DNA of 60,244 nt from JAAZCI01 sp046462535 (GTDB lineage: Bacteria; Pseudomonadota; Gammaproteobacteria; Cardiobacteriales; Wohlfahrtiimonadaceae): contig JBKGVF010000015.1 in NCBI GenBank assembly GCA_046462535.1, forward strand, positions 1 through 60,244. The letters run 5' to 3'. Within the stretch, counting starts at the first letter, position 1; each line of letters begins with the position of its first letter. Under the pieces are notes generated by a model that ran no database searches, was not told the origin of the DNA, and was given only the letters and a program-made list of their open reading frames with translations. This document shows positions 43,151 to 50,696 of this stretch, in pieces. The position numbers and the translations under genes are program-made.

Positions 43151-43638
43151 GAAACTTATTAGCAATATCTCTATTATTAGGAATCGGTGTTGCTGAGCCC
43201 ACCTTTTCGGTCTGTGAGCGAAGTATCTTTGAGCGGACAACAGAGATAGATTCGACATCAGGGTTGCCACTTGGACGCCTCTACTTTGATGGTGCGGTTA
43301 TCAATATTGAGCTTGCTGAAAATGAGGTGTCTCGTGCTTATGGATTGATGAATCGGCTGATCTTACCTAAGAACTGGGGGATGCTCTTTCTCTTTGATGA
43401 TGAGAAGCCACGCAGTTTTTGGATGAAGAATACAAAGATACCACTGGATATTCTCTACCTCGATAGTGATGGAATTGTGCAGCAGATTGAGGCGGCAGAG
43501 CCTTGCCATACTGAACGTTGTCCAAGCTATCCATCAGAGGGTCCTATCCAGTATGTTCTTGAGTTGGCGCAAGGGGAATCGGAGCGGCTAGGAATAGGGG
43601 TGGGGGCCCAATTTCGGTGCCCAGAATCGGCAGAGTAA
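43144..43638 (+). CDS. DUF192 protein
   Basis: The 164-residue protein has an N-terminal hydrophobic segment (about 1-17) that looks like a signal peptide, and a DUF192 domain. Family features are the AYGLMNR and MLFLFDDEKPRSFWMKNTKIPLDILYLD regions. The start is GTG at 43144, inside the last codons of roxA. The biochemical role of DUF192 is unknown; four cysteines (one near the start, three near the end) could be paired in the periplasm. Confidence 0.85.
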   Translation: MLRNLLAISLLLGIGVAEPTFSVCERSIFERTTEIDSTSGLPLGRLYFDGAVINIELAENEVSRAYGLMNRLILPKNWGMLFLFDDEKPRSFWMKNTKIPLDILYLDSDGIVQQIEAAEPCHTERCPSYPSEGPIQYVLELAQGESERLGIGVGAQFRCPESAE

Positions 43639-43641
43639 AGA

Positions 43642-43671
43642 TTCGCTATTTAAGAGGAACTATACTATAAT
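43642..43671 (+). promoter_or_regulatory. Candidate promoter of rpsO
   Basis: A perfect -10 TATAAT (43666-43671) lies 67 bp before the rpsO ATG. The -35 region is weak (TTCGCT at 43642-43647, 18 bp spacing). There is no other start in the gap after the DUF192 gene. Confidence 0.5.
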
Positions 43672-43737
43672 GCGAAGTCGTTAAATTGCTGTCATCGCCA
43701 TTGACACTTTTAAATCAAATTTCGGAGTTTTTTTAAT

Positions 43738-44004
43738 ATGTTAACAGTAGAACAGAAAGCACAAATTGTTGCTGAATATGGCCGTAAAGAGGGTGATACA
43801 GGATCACCAGAGGTACAGATCGCCCTTTTAACCCATAATATTAATCATCTTCAAGCCCACTTTGCGGAGCATAAAAAAGATCATCACTCACGCCAAGGGT
43901 TACTTAAAATGGTTAATAAGCGTCGTAAGTTGCTTAACTATCTTAAAGAGACAGCTTTTGATCGCTATCAGGAGCTAATCCAGAAGTTATCACTACGTCG
44001 CTAA
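43738..44004 (+). CDS. rpsO: Ribosomal protein uS15
   Basis: The 88-residue protein has the family sequences DTGSPEVQIALLT and HHSRQGLLKMVNKRRKLL. It is adjacent to pnp, the classical rpsO-pnp pair. In E. coli S15 represses its own translation by binding a pseudoknot in its leader; I did not test for such a structure here. Confidence 0.98.
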   Translation: MLTVEQKAQIVAEYGRKEGDTGSPEVQIALLTHNINHLQAHFAEHKKDHHSRQGLLKMVNKRRKLLNYLKETAFDRYQELIQKLSLRR

Positions 44005-44051
44005 ATCTAACTGTGCTTTAAGCACTAATGGTAAGATGATGTAATGAGTAA

Positions 44052-44100
44052 CGATATAGAGAGAGGGTATCCAGATAGTGATTCAGATCGCTCTATATCG
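44052..44100 (+). other. Inverted repeat between rpsO and its terminator
   Basis: CGATATAGAG (44052-44061) pairs perfectly with CTCTATATCG (44091-44100), with 29 bases between. It lies just before the terminator of rpsO. Confidence 0.6.
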
Positions 44101-44110
44101 CAGAGAAATA

Positions 44111-44136
44111 CCCTCGCAGGAACGCGGGGGTTTTTT
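44111..44136 (+). terminator. Terminator between rpsO and pnp
   Basis: A 7-bp G-C rich stem (44111-44117 with 44124-44130, one G-T pair) and a 6-base loop are followed by six T residues. It would limit read-through from rpsO to pnp. Confidence 0.85.
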
Positions 44137-44138
44137 GT

Positions 44139-44245
44139 TATAAAAGCAATACAATGGGGCACTGCTTAAGAATTTATCGTAAGTTGAGGCGGATGTGGCG
44201 GTGAGCTCTTAGGCAGTTCCCTTACTGTTTACTATTGCTTTTATA
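44139..44245 (+). promoter_or_regulatory. Long stem-loop in the pnp leader
   Basis: TATAAAAGCAATA (44139-44151) pairs perfectly with 44233-44245. Inside, ACTGCTTAAGA (44161-44171) pairs with 44207-44217 with one G-T pair, and a GGG/CCC block lies between them. In E. coli the pnp leader is a long stem cut by RNase III and used by PNPase for autoregulation; this structure is in the matching place. Confidence 0.75.
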
Positions 44246-44288
44246 GCTTGGTTTATTATTTTAGATGCATGATTATGCAGAGGTTTTT

Positions 44289-46379
44289 ATGAAGTTAGAA
44301 GCTATTAAGCAAGAGTTTACGTTTGGTAATCGTACCGTTAAGATTGAGACCCGTGAAATAGGGCGACAAGCGACGAGTGCGGTGATGATTGATGTTGAAG
44401 GAACGACGCTACTCGTTACCTGTGTTGCTTCACCAACGGGTGATCCAAGTCGGGGCTTCTTCCCGTTAACCGTGGATTATCAGGAGCGTACTTATGCTGC
44501 GGGGAAGATTCCTGGAGGATTCTTTAGACGGGAAGGGCGCCCATCTGAAAATGAGATTCTTATCTCTCGCCTTATCGATCGCCCGATTCGCCCACTATTT
44601 CATGAGGGTTTTTTCAATGAGGTGCAGATTATTGCAACGGTTATGTCGGTGAATCCTGAAGTGAGCACGGATATTGTTGCGTTAATTGGAACATCAGCGG
44701 CATTAGCGACCTCAGGATTGCCTTTTCAAGGGCCTATCGGTGCTGCGCGTGTAGGTTATAAGGATGGGGAGTATCTCTTAAACCCTAGCCTTAGTGAGTT
44801 GAAAGAGTCTGACCTTGATCTTGTCGTAGCAGGGACAGAGAGTGCGGTCTTAATGGTGGAGTCGGAAGCGAATCTTTTAAGTGAAGAGGTGATGCTTGGA
44901 GCGGTTGTTTATGGTCATAAAGCCTTCCAGGTAGTGATTGAGAATATTAAAGAGCTTAGCGAGAAAGTCGCCGCTCCCACCTTCCCTTTTGAGCCACCTC
45001 AGAAAGATGAAGCTCTCTATAAAGCGGTTGAGCAAGAGGTTCGCGCAGCTTTAGAAGAGGCCTTTAAGATTGTTGAGAAACAAGCCCGGGGGGATGCAAT
45101 TGCCGCGGCACAAGCAGCAGCGATAGAGGCGTTAGTGAGCGATGAGGAGGATGGGTATAGTGAGAGTGAGGTGGCGGCAGTAATTAATGAGATAAGCTCT
45201 GAGATTGTTCGGAGTCAGATTATTGCTGGGAACCCACGTATCGATGGTCGGGATACGAAGAGTGTTCGGGCAATTGAATCGAAAGTCGGTATTTTAGAGC
45301 GTACCCACGGATCTGCTCTCTTTACACGGGGAGAGACGCAAGCCATTGTCGTAGCAACGTTAGGTACAGAGCGGGATGCACAGATTATTGATGCCCTCGA
45401 AGGGGAGTATCGTGATAATTTTATGTTGCATTATAACTTCCCTCCTTATTCAGTTGGTGAGACTGGTCGTGTTGGATCGCCAAAGCGCCGAGAGATCGGT
45501 CATGGTCGCTTAGCTAAGCGTGGTATCCAAGCGGTTATGCCTAATATGGAAGAGTACCCATATACGATTCGCGTAGTATCTGAGATTACGGAGTCGAATG
45601 GTTCAAGCTCTATGGCTTCAGTGTGTGGTACCTCTATGGCTCTTATGGATGCAGGTGTTCCTCTTAAAGCGCCTGTGGCCGGTGTTGCGATGGGGCTTAT
45701 TAAAGAGGGGGAGCAGTATGCCGTTCTTACCGATATTCTTGGTGATGAGGATCATCTTGGAGATATGGATTTTAAAGTAGCGGGGACCGAGACAGGAATT
45801 ACCGCGCTACAGATGGATATCAAGATTGATGGTATCACGCAAGAGATTATGGAGCAGGCGTTAGCTCAGGCTAAGGATGCACGCCTCCATATTTTAGGGG
45901 AGATGAATAAGGTGATTAGTGAATCCCGAGATTCAATCTCTGAATATGCGCCACGAATTACTACGATGCAGATCAATCCCGATAAGATTCGTGATGTAAT
46001 CGGAAAGGGAGGGGTAACTATTCGAGCCATAACAGAAGAGACTGGCGCAATCATTGAGATTGAGGATGATGGTGAGGTGAGGATCTCTGCAGTAAATAGT
46101 GAGCAGGCAGCTGCGGCACGGAAGCAGATTGAAGATATCACCGCCGATATTGAGATTGGAGCAGTCTACGAAGCACCCATTGTGCGTATAATGAATTTTG
46201 GTGCATTTGTTAATCTTCGTCCAGGGCAGGATGGTTTAGTCCACGTATCTCAGATCCCATCAGAAGAGCGCATTCAAGATGTTGCCGATTATCTTGATGT
46301 GGGTGAGGTGGTGAAGGTTAAGGTATTAGAGATTGATCGCCAAGGACGGATTCGCTTAACCATGAAGGATGTGGAGTAG
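44289..46379 (+). CDS. pnp: Polynucleotide phosphorylase
   Basis: PNPase degrades RNA 3' to 5' using phosphate and is part of the degradosome. From the ATG at 44289, with AGAGG seven bases upstream, it has 696 residues. It has two RNase PH-like domains with GGFFRREGRPSE and LIDRPIRPLF in the first and TRGETQAIV and NGSSSMASVCG in the second, then a KH domain with IGKGGVTIRAI and an S1 domain ending in RIRLTMKDV. A longer frame from 44265 has no family match. It is a close match to the standard length of about 700. Confidence 0.98.
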   Translation: MKLEAIKQEFTFGNRTVKIETREIGRQATSAVMIDVEGTTLLVTCVASPTGDPSRGFFPLTVDYQERTYAAGKIPGGFFRREGRPSENEILISRLIDRPIRPLFHEGFFNEVQIIATVMSVNPEVSTDIVALIGTSAALATSGLPFQGPIGAARVGYKDGEYLLNPSLSELKESDLDLVVAGTESAVLMVESEANLLSEEVMLGAVVYGHKAFQVVIENIKELSEKVAAPTFPFEPPQKDEALYKAVEQEVRAALEEAFKIVEKQARGDAIAAAQAAAIEALVSDEEDGYSESEVAAVINEISSEIVRSQIIAGNPRIDGRDTKSVRAIESKVGILERTHGSALFTRGETQAIVVATLGTERDAQIIDALEGEYRDNFMLHYNFPPYSVGETGRVGSPKRREIGHGRLAKRGIQAVMPNMEEYPYTIRVVSEITESNGSSSMASVCGTSMALMDAGVPLKAPVAGVAMGLIKEGEQYAVLTDILGDEDHLGDMDFKVAGTETGITALQMDIKIDGITQEIMEQALAQAKDARLHILGEMNKVISESRDSISEYAPRITTMQINPDKIRDVIGKGGVTIRAITEETGAIIEIEDDGEVRISAVNSEQAAAARKQIEDITADIEIGAVYEAPIVRIMNFGAFVNLRPGQDGLVHVSQIPSEERIQDVADYLDVGEVVKVKVLEIDRQGRIRLTMKDVE

Positions 46380-46429
46380 AATATCGATCTTTTTTATGGT
46401 CATAATGATCATTAACGATCACTGATTTG

Positions 46430-46467
46430 AAACCCCAAATGATAAAACATTATTTGGGGTTTTCTTT
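46430..46467 (+). terminator. pnp terminator
   Basis: An 11-bp stem (46430-46440 with 46452-46462), extended inward by a few more pairs, is followed by a T-rich run. It lies 50 bp after the pnp stop. Confidence 0.88.
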
Positions 46468-46524
46468 TGGGTGGATGGCGTGACTATAATAGAGAGGCTA
46501 TTGAGATTTTAGAGGGAGAGTAGA

Positions 46525-46998
46525 ATGAGTAAGAAAAAGAGGAGCAATAATCTGATTGCAGGTAATCGCAAAGCATTTCATGATTACTTTATTGAGGAGC
46601 GACTTGAGGCGGGGCTCGCCCTTCAAGGGTGGGAGGTTAAGAGCCTTCGGGAGGGGCGTGCTCAACTGAAGGAGGCATATGTTTTTATGCGTGATGGCGA
46701 GGCTTACCTTTTAGGTGCTCATATTGCCCCCCTTCTATCTGCATCAACCCATGTTCGGGCAGATTCTACTCGGACCCGAAAGCTGCTGTTGCATCGTCAT
46801 GAACTTGATCGTTTGACGGGAGCTGTTGAGCAGAAAGGGTTGACTATTGTCCCCCTTAACCTCTATTGGAAGCGGGGATATGCTAAGTTAGAGATAGGGA
46901 TTGCCAAGGGGAAGAAGGCCCATGATAAGCGTGAAGCGATTAAGCGGCGGGATTGGGATCGGGAGAAGCAGCGCCTTATGCGTACTGCTCACCGTTAA
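46525..46998 (+). CDS. smpB: SsrA-binding protein SmpB
   Basis: SmpB brings tmRNA to stalled ribosomes. The 157-residue protein has NRKAFHDYFIEE, the GLALQGWEVKSLREG family centre and a basic C-terminal tail (KRRDWDREKQRLMR) that enters the mRNA channel. No tmRNA gene is visible nearby. Confidence 0.98.
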   Translation: MSKKKRSNNLIAGNRKAFHDYFIEERLEAGLALQGWEVKSLREGRAQLKEAYVFMRDGEAYLLGAHIAPLLSASTHVRADSTRTRKLLLHRHELDRLTGAVEQKGLTIVPLNLYWKRGYAKLEIGIAKGKKAHDKREAIKRRDWDREKQRLMRTAHR

Positions 46999-47078
46999 GT
47001 AAGAGAGTATCATTATCATAATAATATAAATCGATTAATCGTTACGAGTTGATCGTTAATTAGTAGCTGGAGGAGTAG

Positions 47079-48026
47079 ATGAAAAAGATTGTTTTTTTAG
47101 ATCAAGGAACATTAGCGGGGCATACCTTTCAATTTGATTTTCCCTTTGAGATAACAAATATCGATAATTGCCCACACGATAAGGTGGCGGAGGCGATTGC
47201 GGGGCATCAGATTGCTATTACAAATAAGATTCCCATCGATCGGGCAACTATGGAGGCGAATCCTCAACTTAAACTGATAGCGGTTGCGGCAACAGGCTAT
47301 AACCATATCGATATTGAGGCGGCACGGGCGTTAGGAATTACGGTCTGCAATGTGGCAGGCTATAGTACAACGTCGGTAGCAGAGCATACTTTTATGATGA
47401 TGATTGCGCTCATGCACCGCCTTCCTCTCTATCAGAAACGTATTGCGCGGGGTGAATGGCAAGAATCTCCCTTCTTCAGTATTTTTGCCGAGTCAATTTA
47501 TGATTTAGAGGGAAAGACTTTAGGGATTGTCGGTCGCGGTAGTATTGGTAAGGCGGTAGCGAAATTTGCTGAAGCGTTCAATATGAGAGTACTCTTTTCA
47601 GAGCGGAAAGGTGCAGCTGAGATTCGTGATGGGTATCATGCTTTTGATCAGGTTCTGCGGGAGGCGGATATCTATTCTCTCCATCTTCCACTCACTGATG
47701 AGACTGAGAATATGATTGATGCTGCAGAGATTGCACGGATGAAGAAGGGTGTTATTATTATCAATGTGAGTCGTGGAGGGATAGTGAATGAAGAGGCGTT
47801 AGCCGATGGATTGTTAAGTGGAGATGTGGGGGGTGCGGGCATCGATGTAACGACAACAGAGCCACCTAGAGCGGATAATCCATTAATTGCTAACGACTTA
47901 GGTAACTTTATCTTAACCCCCCATACAGCATGGGCGAGTGAAGAGGCTCTCGTTCGGTTAGTGGCTCTATTAGAGAATAATATTAACCAGTTTGTTGGGG
48001 GAAGCCCAGTGAATGTCGTCAGCTAA
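47079..48026 (+). CDS. D-2-hydroxyacid dehydrogenase (hydroxypyruvate/glyoxylate reductase-like)
   Basis: The 315-residue enzyme is an NAD-dependent D-isomer-specific 2-hydroxyacid dehydrogenase. The nucleotide motif is GIVGRGSIGKAVAKFA, the substrate-binding region is SLHLPLTDETENM, the NVSRGGIVNEEAL segment holds the catalytic arginine region, and the acid-base histidine is in LTPHTAWAS. A sugar- or glycine-pathway role such as HprA is possible; substrate cannot be read. A GGAGGAG-like site lies before the ATG. Confidence 0.88.
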   Translation: MKKIVFLDQGTLAGHTFQFDFPFEITNIDNCPHDKVAEAIAGHQIAITNKIPIDRATMEANPQLKLIAVAATGYNHIDIEAARALGITVCNVAGYSTTSVAEHTFMMMIALMHRLPLYQKRIARGEWQESPFFSIFAESIYDLEGKTLGIVGRGSIGKAVAKFAEAFNMRVLFSERKGAAEIRDGYHAFDQVLREADIYSLHLPLTDETENMIDAAEIARMKKGVIIINVSRGGIVNEEALADGLLSGDVGGAGIDVTTTEPPRADNPLIANDLGNFILTPHTAWASEEALVRLVALLENNINQFVGGSPVNVVS

Positions 48027-48070
48027 TCCCCACCAAACATTATACTATTTTCTTATCTATTGCATTTTTA

Positions 48071-48103
48071 GGGGTCTCTGCGTAGAGTAGAGACTCCTTT
48101 CTT
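48071..48103 (+). terminator. Terminator after the 2-hydroxyacid dehydrogenase gene
   Basis: A 9-bp stem (48071-48079 with 48089-48097, one G-T pair) and a 9-base loop are followed by TTTCTT. The T run is short. Confidence 0.65.
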
Positions 48104-48122
48104 ATGTATGAGGTTTAAAGAG

Positions 48123-48494
48123 ATGCTCTATACTGCAATTAAACATCCCCACGTTCTATTTGCGCTGCTTTCTGTTCTTCTGTTTAACTTTCGATTTTGG
48201 CGTTATTTTAAAGGGGAGCGACCAAAATGGGCGCGTATTCTTCCTCACATTTTAGATACACTCTTTCTTATATCTGGGATTGCGCTAGCAGTTTTAGGGA
48301 GGATCAATCCTATCTCTACTGGTGGGTCATGGTTAGGAGTGAAGTTGCTTCTTCTGCTCTTTTATATCTTCTTTGGTATTCTTGCAATGCGTCAAAGTAG
48401 AGTGGATAGTGTCCGATATATCAACTACATACTGGCTAATATTATGGTAGTGGGGATGCTCTACTTTGCCTTAATTAAACCGATTATTTTTTAA
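48123..48494 (+). CDS. SirB2-like small membrane protein
   Basis: This protein of 123 residues from the ATG at 48123 (128 from the upstream ATG at 48108) has four membrane helices and belongs to the SirB2 family. Typical features are KHPHVLFALLSVLLF at the start, LPHILDTLF in the second helix and WLGVKLLLLLFYIFFG. I prefer 48123 because GAGG lies nine bases upstream, while 48108 has none. SirB2-type proteins are of unknown function, although linked to invasion regulation by name in Salmonella. Confidence 0.78.
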   Translation: MLYTAIKHPHVLFALLSVLLFNFRFWRYFKGERPKWARILPHILDTLFLISGIALAVLGRINPISTGGSWLGVKLLLLLFYIFFGILAMRQSRVDSVRYINYILANIMVVGMLYFALIKPIIF

Positions 48495-48517
48495 GCATAC
48501 CAGTAGTAATAAGAAGC

Positions 48518-48546
48518 ATTGCTCCTCAGGGAGCAATTTTTTTTTG
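48518..48546 (+). terminator. Terminator after the SirB2-like gene
   Basis: An 8-bp stem (48518-48525 with 48530-48537, loop TCAG) is followed by ten T residues. Very strong. Confidence 0.95.
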
Positions 48547-48622
48547 CTTGAGATATTTATTAAAAAGGCTTAGTTTGAATGTAGCACAGATCATTTATGG
48601 TTTGATAGATAATAAAAATAGT

Positions 48623-48655
48623 CGCTTTTATGGAGTTGAACCTCAAATAAAAGCG
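48623..48655 (+). other. Leader stem-loop upstream of the class III aminotransferase
   Basis: CGCTTTTAT (48623-48631) pairs perfectly with ATAAAAGCG (48647-48655), and GAG/CTC pair further inside the 15-base loop. It lies about 84 bp before the aminotransferase start and would be in its leader RNA. Confidence 0.6.
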
Positions 48656-48668
48656 CAGGTGATCATTA

Positions 48669-48707
48669 ATGTGCATGACGCTAAATCCTATAGGTCGATC
48701 CACCTAA
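48669..48707 (+). CDS. Possible 12-residue leader peptide
   Basis: A short frame from ATG 48669 to TAA 48707 encodes MCMTLNPIGRST. AGGTGA lies six bases upstream. It ends 31 bp before the aminotransferase ATG, after a stem-loop. It may be a regulatory leader peptide or a chance frame; no family is known and there is no run of a single amino acid as in classical attenuators. Confidence 0.3.
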   Translation: MCMTLNPIGRST

Positions 48708-48738
48708 GGAGGCCTTCGTAATAACTAAAGGAGTGATT

Positions 48739-50088
48739 ATGAAAAAGAATGTTAAAGATATTTATAAAGATTTCTATACAGTAGAAGATGCTATCAACTT
48801 CACCGAAGAGAAGACTCGTGAGCTACAGCTTAAGCATCTTAATAGTCAGCGCACATTATTAGGAAACTCTAAATATTTTAAACGTGCGGAAGGTGCAGTC
48901 TTTATTGATGAGAATGGAGATGAGCATCTGGATATGATCGGTGCCGTTGGTGTTGCAACGGTTGGTAACAATAACGAGTTTGTATGGGAAGGGATTAAAC
49001 GCTGTTTTGATGAGCGCCAATTTATGATGGGGGTGATCTCATATCGTAACGTTGCTGCAGCCTTTGCTCACAACCTCTCCCTTGTATCGCCTGGAGGTAA
49101 ACTTACTAAGCTTGGAACTGCAATGGGGGGTGCTGAGGCTGTTGAGGGAATGATTAAGCTCATTAAGCTAGCAACCCGTAATGAGCCGAAGAAGAGCAAG
49201 TTTTTAGCAACACATGGTGCTTTCCATGGAAAGACGTCGGGCGCGGTATCGCTCGGGGGTCGTGAAACATGGCGAGAGCATCAACAGTTAGATATGAGTG
49301 GATTCCACCATATTCCCTATGGTGACGCTGACGCATTAGAAGAGGAGCTCTCAAAAGGGATCTATAAGGCCTTTGTGGTAGAGCCGATCCAAGGGGAGGG
49401 GGGCGTTAATGTTCCACCTGAGGGTTATCTTAAGAAGGCTCGTGAGCTCTGTACAAAATATGATGCGTACTTAGTTGTAGATGAGATCCAAACAGGGGGT
49501 GCACGTACAGGTAAAATGTGGTGCTGTGAGCATGAGGGCATTATTCCTGACTGTATCGTGTTTGGAAAGGGGTTTGCTGCTGCTTTAGTCCCCTTTGCCG
49601 GCTATAACTGTACTGAGGAGCTGTATGAGGCTGCTTATGGCAGTGTTGAGACTTGTTTCCATCACACAGCGACTTACCAAGAGAATACCTTAAGTGCTGC
49701 AGCAGGGTTAGGTGCATTGCAATATATGATTGAGCATGATTTACCAAAGCAAGCGGCAGAGAAGGGGGAGTACCTTATGAAGGGCCTCAGAGAGATTCAG
49801 AAGAAGTATCCTGAGGTTATTAAAGAGGTTCGTGGTAAGGGACTAATGATTGGTGTTGAGTTTAATCAGACCCCTGAGTTTATGCATGAGGAGTATGGAG
49901 AGTTCTACTCTATTGAAGTAGAGAAGCAGATGGCAGATGTCTATCGGGTTCAAGTGATGCATACCTTCAATAACCCATCTGTCTTTAGATTCCTTCCTCC
50001 TGCGATCATCACCTATGAGCAGCTTGACTACGGACTTGAGTCGTTTGAGAAGTCGGTAGCCCATGCAGTAGCTTTAGGAGAGAAGTAG
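48739..50088 (+). CDS. Class III aminotransferase (PatA/putrescine aminotransferase-like)
   Basis: This PLP-dependent enzyme of 449 residues starts at ATG 48739, right after AAAGGAG; a GTG at 48733 is in frame but overlaps the site. Class III features are the GAFHGKTSGAVS region, EPIQGEGGVNVPP, LVVDEIQTG and the PLP lysine in FGKGFAAA. The sequence is nearest to putrescine or other diamine/omega-amino acid aminotransferases, but neither substrate nor pathway is fixed. It has a structured leader of about 190 bp and is followed by tRNA-Arg. Confidence 0.85.
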   Translation: MKKNVKDIYKDFYTVEDAINFTEEKTRELQLKHLNSQRTLLGNSKYFKRAEGAVFIDENGDEHLDMIGAVGVATVGNNNEFVWEGIKRCFDERQFMMGVISYRNVAAAFAHNLSLVSPGGKLTKLGTAMGGAEAVEGMIKLIKLATRNEPKKSKFLATHGAFHGKTSGAVSLGGRETWREHQQLDMSGFHHIPYGDADALEEELSKGIYKAFVVEPIQGEGGVNVPPEGYLKKARELCTKYDAYLVVDEIQTGGARTGKMWCCEHEGIIPDCIVFGKGFAAALVPFAGYNCTEELYEAAYGSVETCFHHTATYQENTLSAAAGLGALQYMIEHDLPKQAAEKGEYLMKGLREIQKKYPEVIKEVRGKGLMIGVEFNQTPEFMHEEYGEFYSIEVEKQMADVYRVQVMHTFNNPSVFRFLPPAIITYEQLDYGLESFEKSVAHAVALGEK

Positions 50089-50152
50089 ATCAATCAGTTA
50101 GAGGGATTTATGTAATTATTCCCGAATAAGTGATCAATTGTTGCGCTATAGG

Positions 50153-50180
50153 TTGACGATGATCCTCAATTCGCTATAAT
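50153..50180 (+). promoter_or_regulatory. Promoter of tRNA-Arg
   Basis: TTGACG (50153-50158) is 16 bp from a perfect TATAAT (50175-50180), which ends 18 bp before the tRNA. Confidence 0.85.
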
Positions 50181-50198
50181 TACAATCCTTATGACGAA

Positions 50199-50275
50199 GC
50201 GCCCATAGCTCAGCTGGATAGAGTACCTGGCTACGAACCAGGCGGTCGGAGGTTCGAATCCTTCTGGGCGCGCCA
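50199..50275 (+). tRNA. tRNA-Arg (anticodon ACG)
   Basis: The 77-nt sequence runs from GCGCCCA to the encoded CCA at the end. The acceptor stem GCGCCCA/TGGGCGC, the anticodon loop CTACGAA and the T arm GGTTCGAATCC are all present. The ACG anticodon is expected to be deaminated to ICG by TadA and reads CGU, CGC and CGA. Confidence 0.97.
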
Positions 50276-50284
50276 TCTACAGAG

Positions 50285-50313
50285 AGCCCCTTACCAAGTA
50301 AGGGGCTTTTTAT
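50285..50313 (+). terminator. tRNA-Arg terminator
   Basis: A perfect 10-bp stem (50285-50294 with 50298-50307) with a 3-base loop is followed by T-rich sequence. Confidence 0.92.
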
Positions 50314-50374
50314 TGTCTCCACTTTAATGATTACCTAAGCGCCTATCTACCCCTTATTGATGGGGTATAGGGCA

Positions 50375-50399
50375 TAAAAAAGCCCACTATGTTGTGGGC
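50375..50399 (-). terminator. Terminator after the 67-residue orphan gene
   Basis: A 6-bp G-C rich stem (50382-50387 with 50394-50399) is followed on the minus strand by six T residues. Confidence 0.8.
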
Positions 50400-50441
50400 C
50401 TTTAGTTGGTATTAATTATATAGCTCTCTTATCAGACTCAA

Positions 50442-50645
50442 TCATCGCTCAATCAGTTCGTAGATAAATTGTGGGCGATCCCCCTTACGATAATAGATGA
50501 ATGGCTTTTGGTAGCTATCGAGGAATGCTTGTCGCTCCTTTTTGGTATTAAACCAGCGCTCAGCTGCAAATGAGTCACCAAATAGGTGGGGGAGTGTGAG
50601 CGGGTCATGCTCTCTTAAGGTCATCCGGACACCATACTTCTTCAT
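50442..50645 (-). CDS. Small conserved-looking hypothetical protein (67 residues)
   Basis: This minus-strand frame has an excellent AGGAG site five bases before the ATG, its own terminator, and lies 51 bp after oxyR on the same strand. The protein is soluble, rich in Arg, Lys, Phe and Tyr, with no cysteine, no membrane helix and no motif I recognise. Translation begins MKKYGVRMTLREHDP and ends PQFIYELIER. The gene may share the oxyR transcript. I see no shadow-gene features, and the ribosome binding site supports it as real. Confidence 0.7.
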   Translation of the reverse strand: MKKYGVRMTLREHDPLTLPHLFGDSFAAERWFNTKKERQAFLDSYQKPFIYYRKGDRPQFIYELIER

Positions 50646-50696
50646 AACATCTCCTTAGCTGTAGGTTATCTAATCTATAGATCGATATCTATAAGT

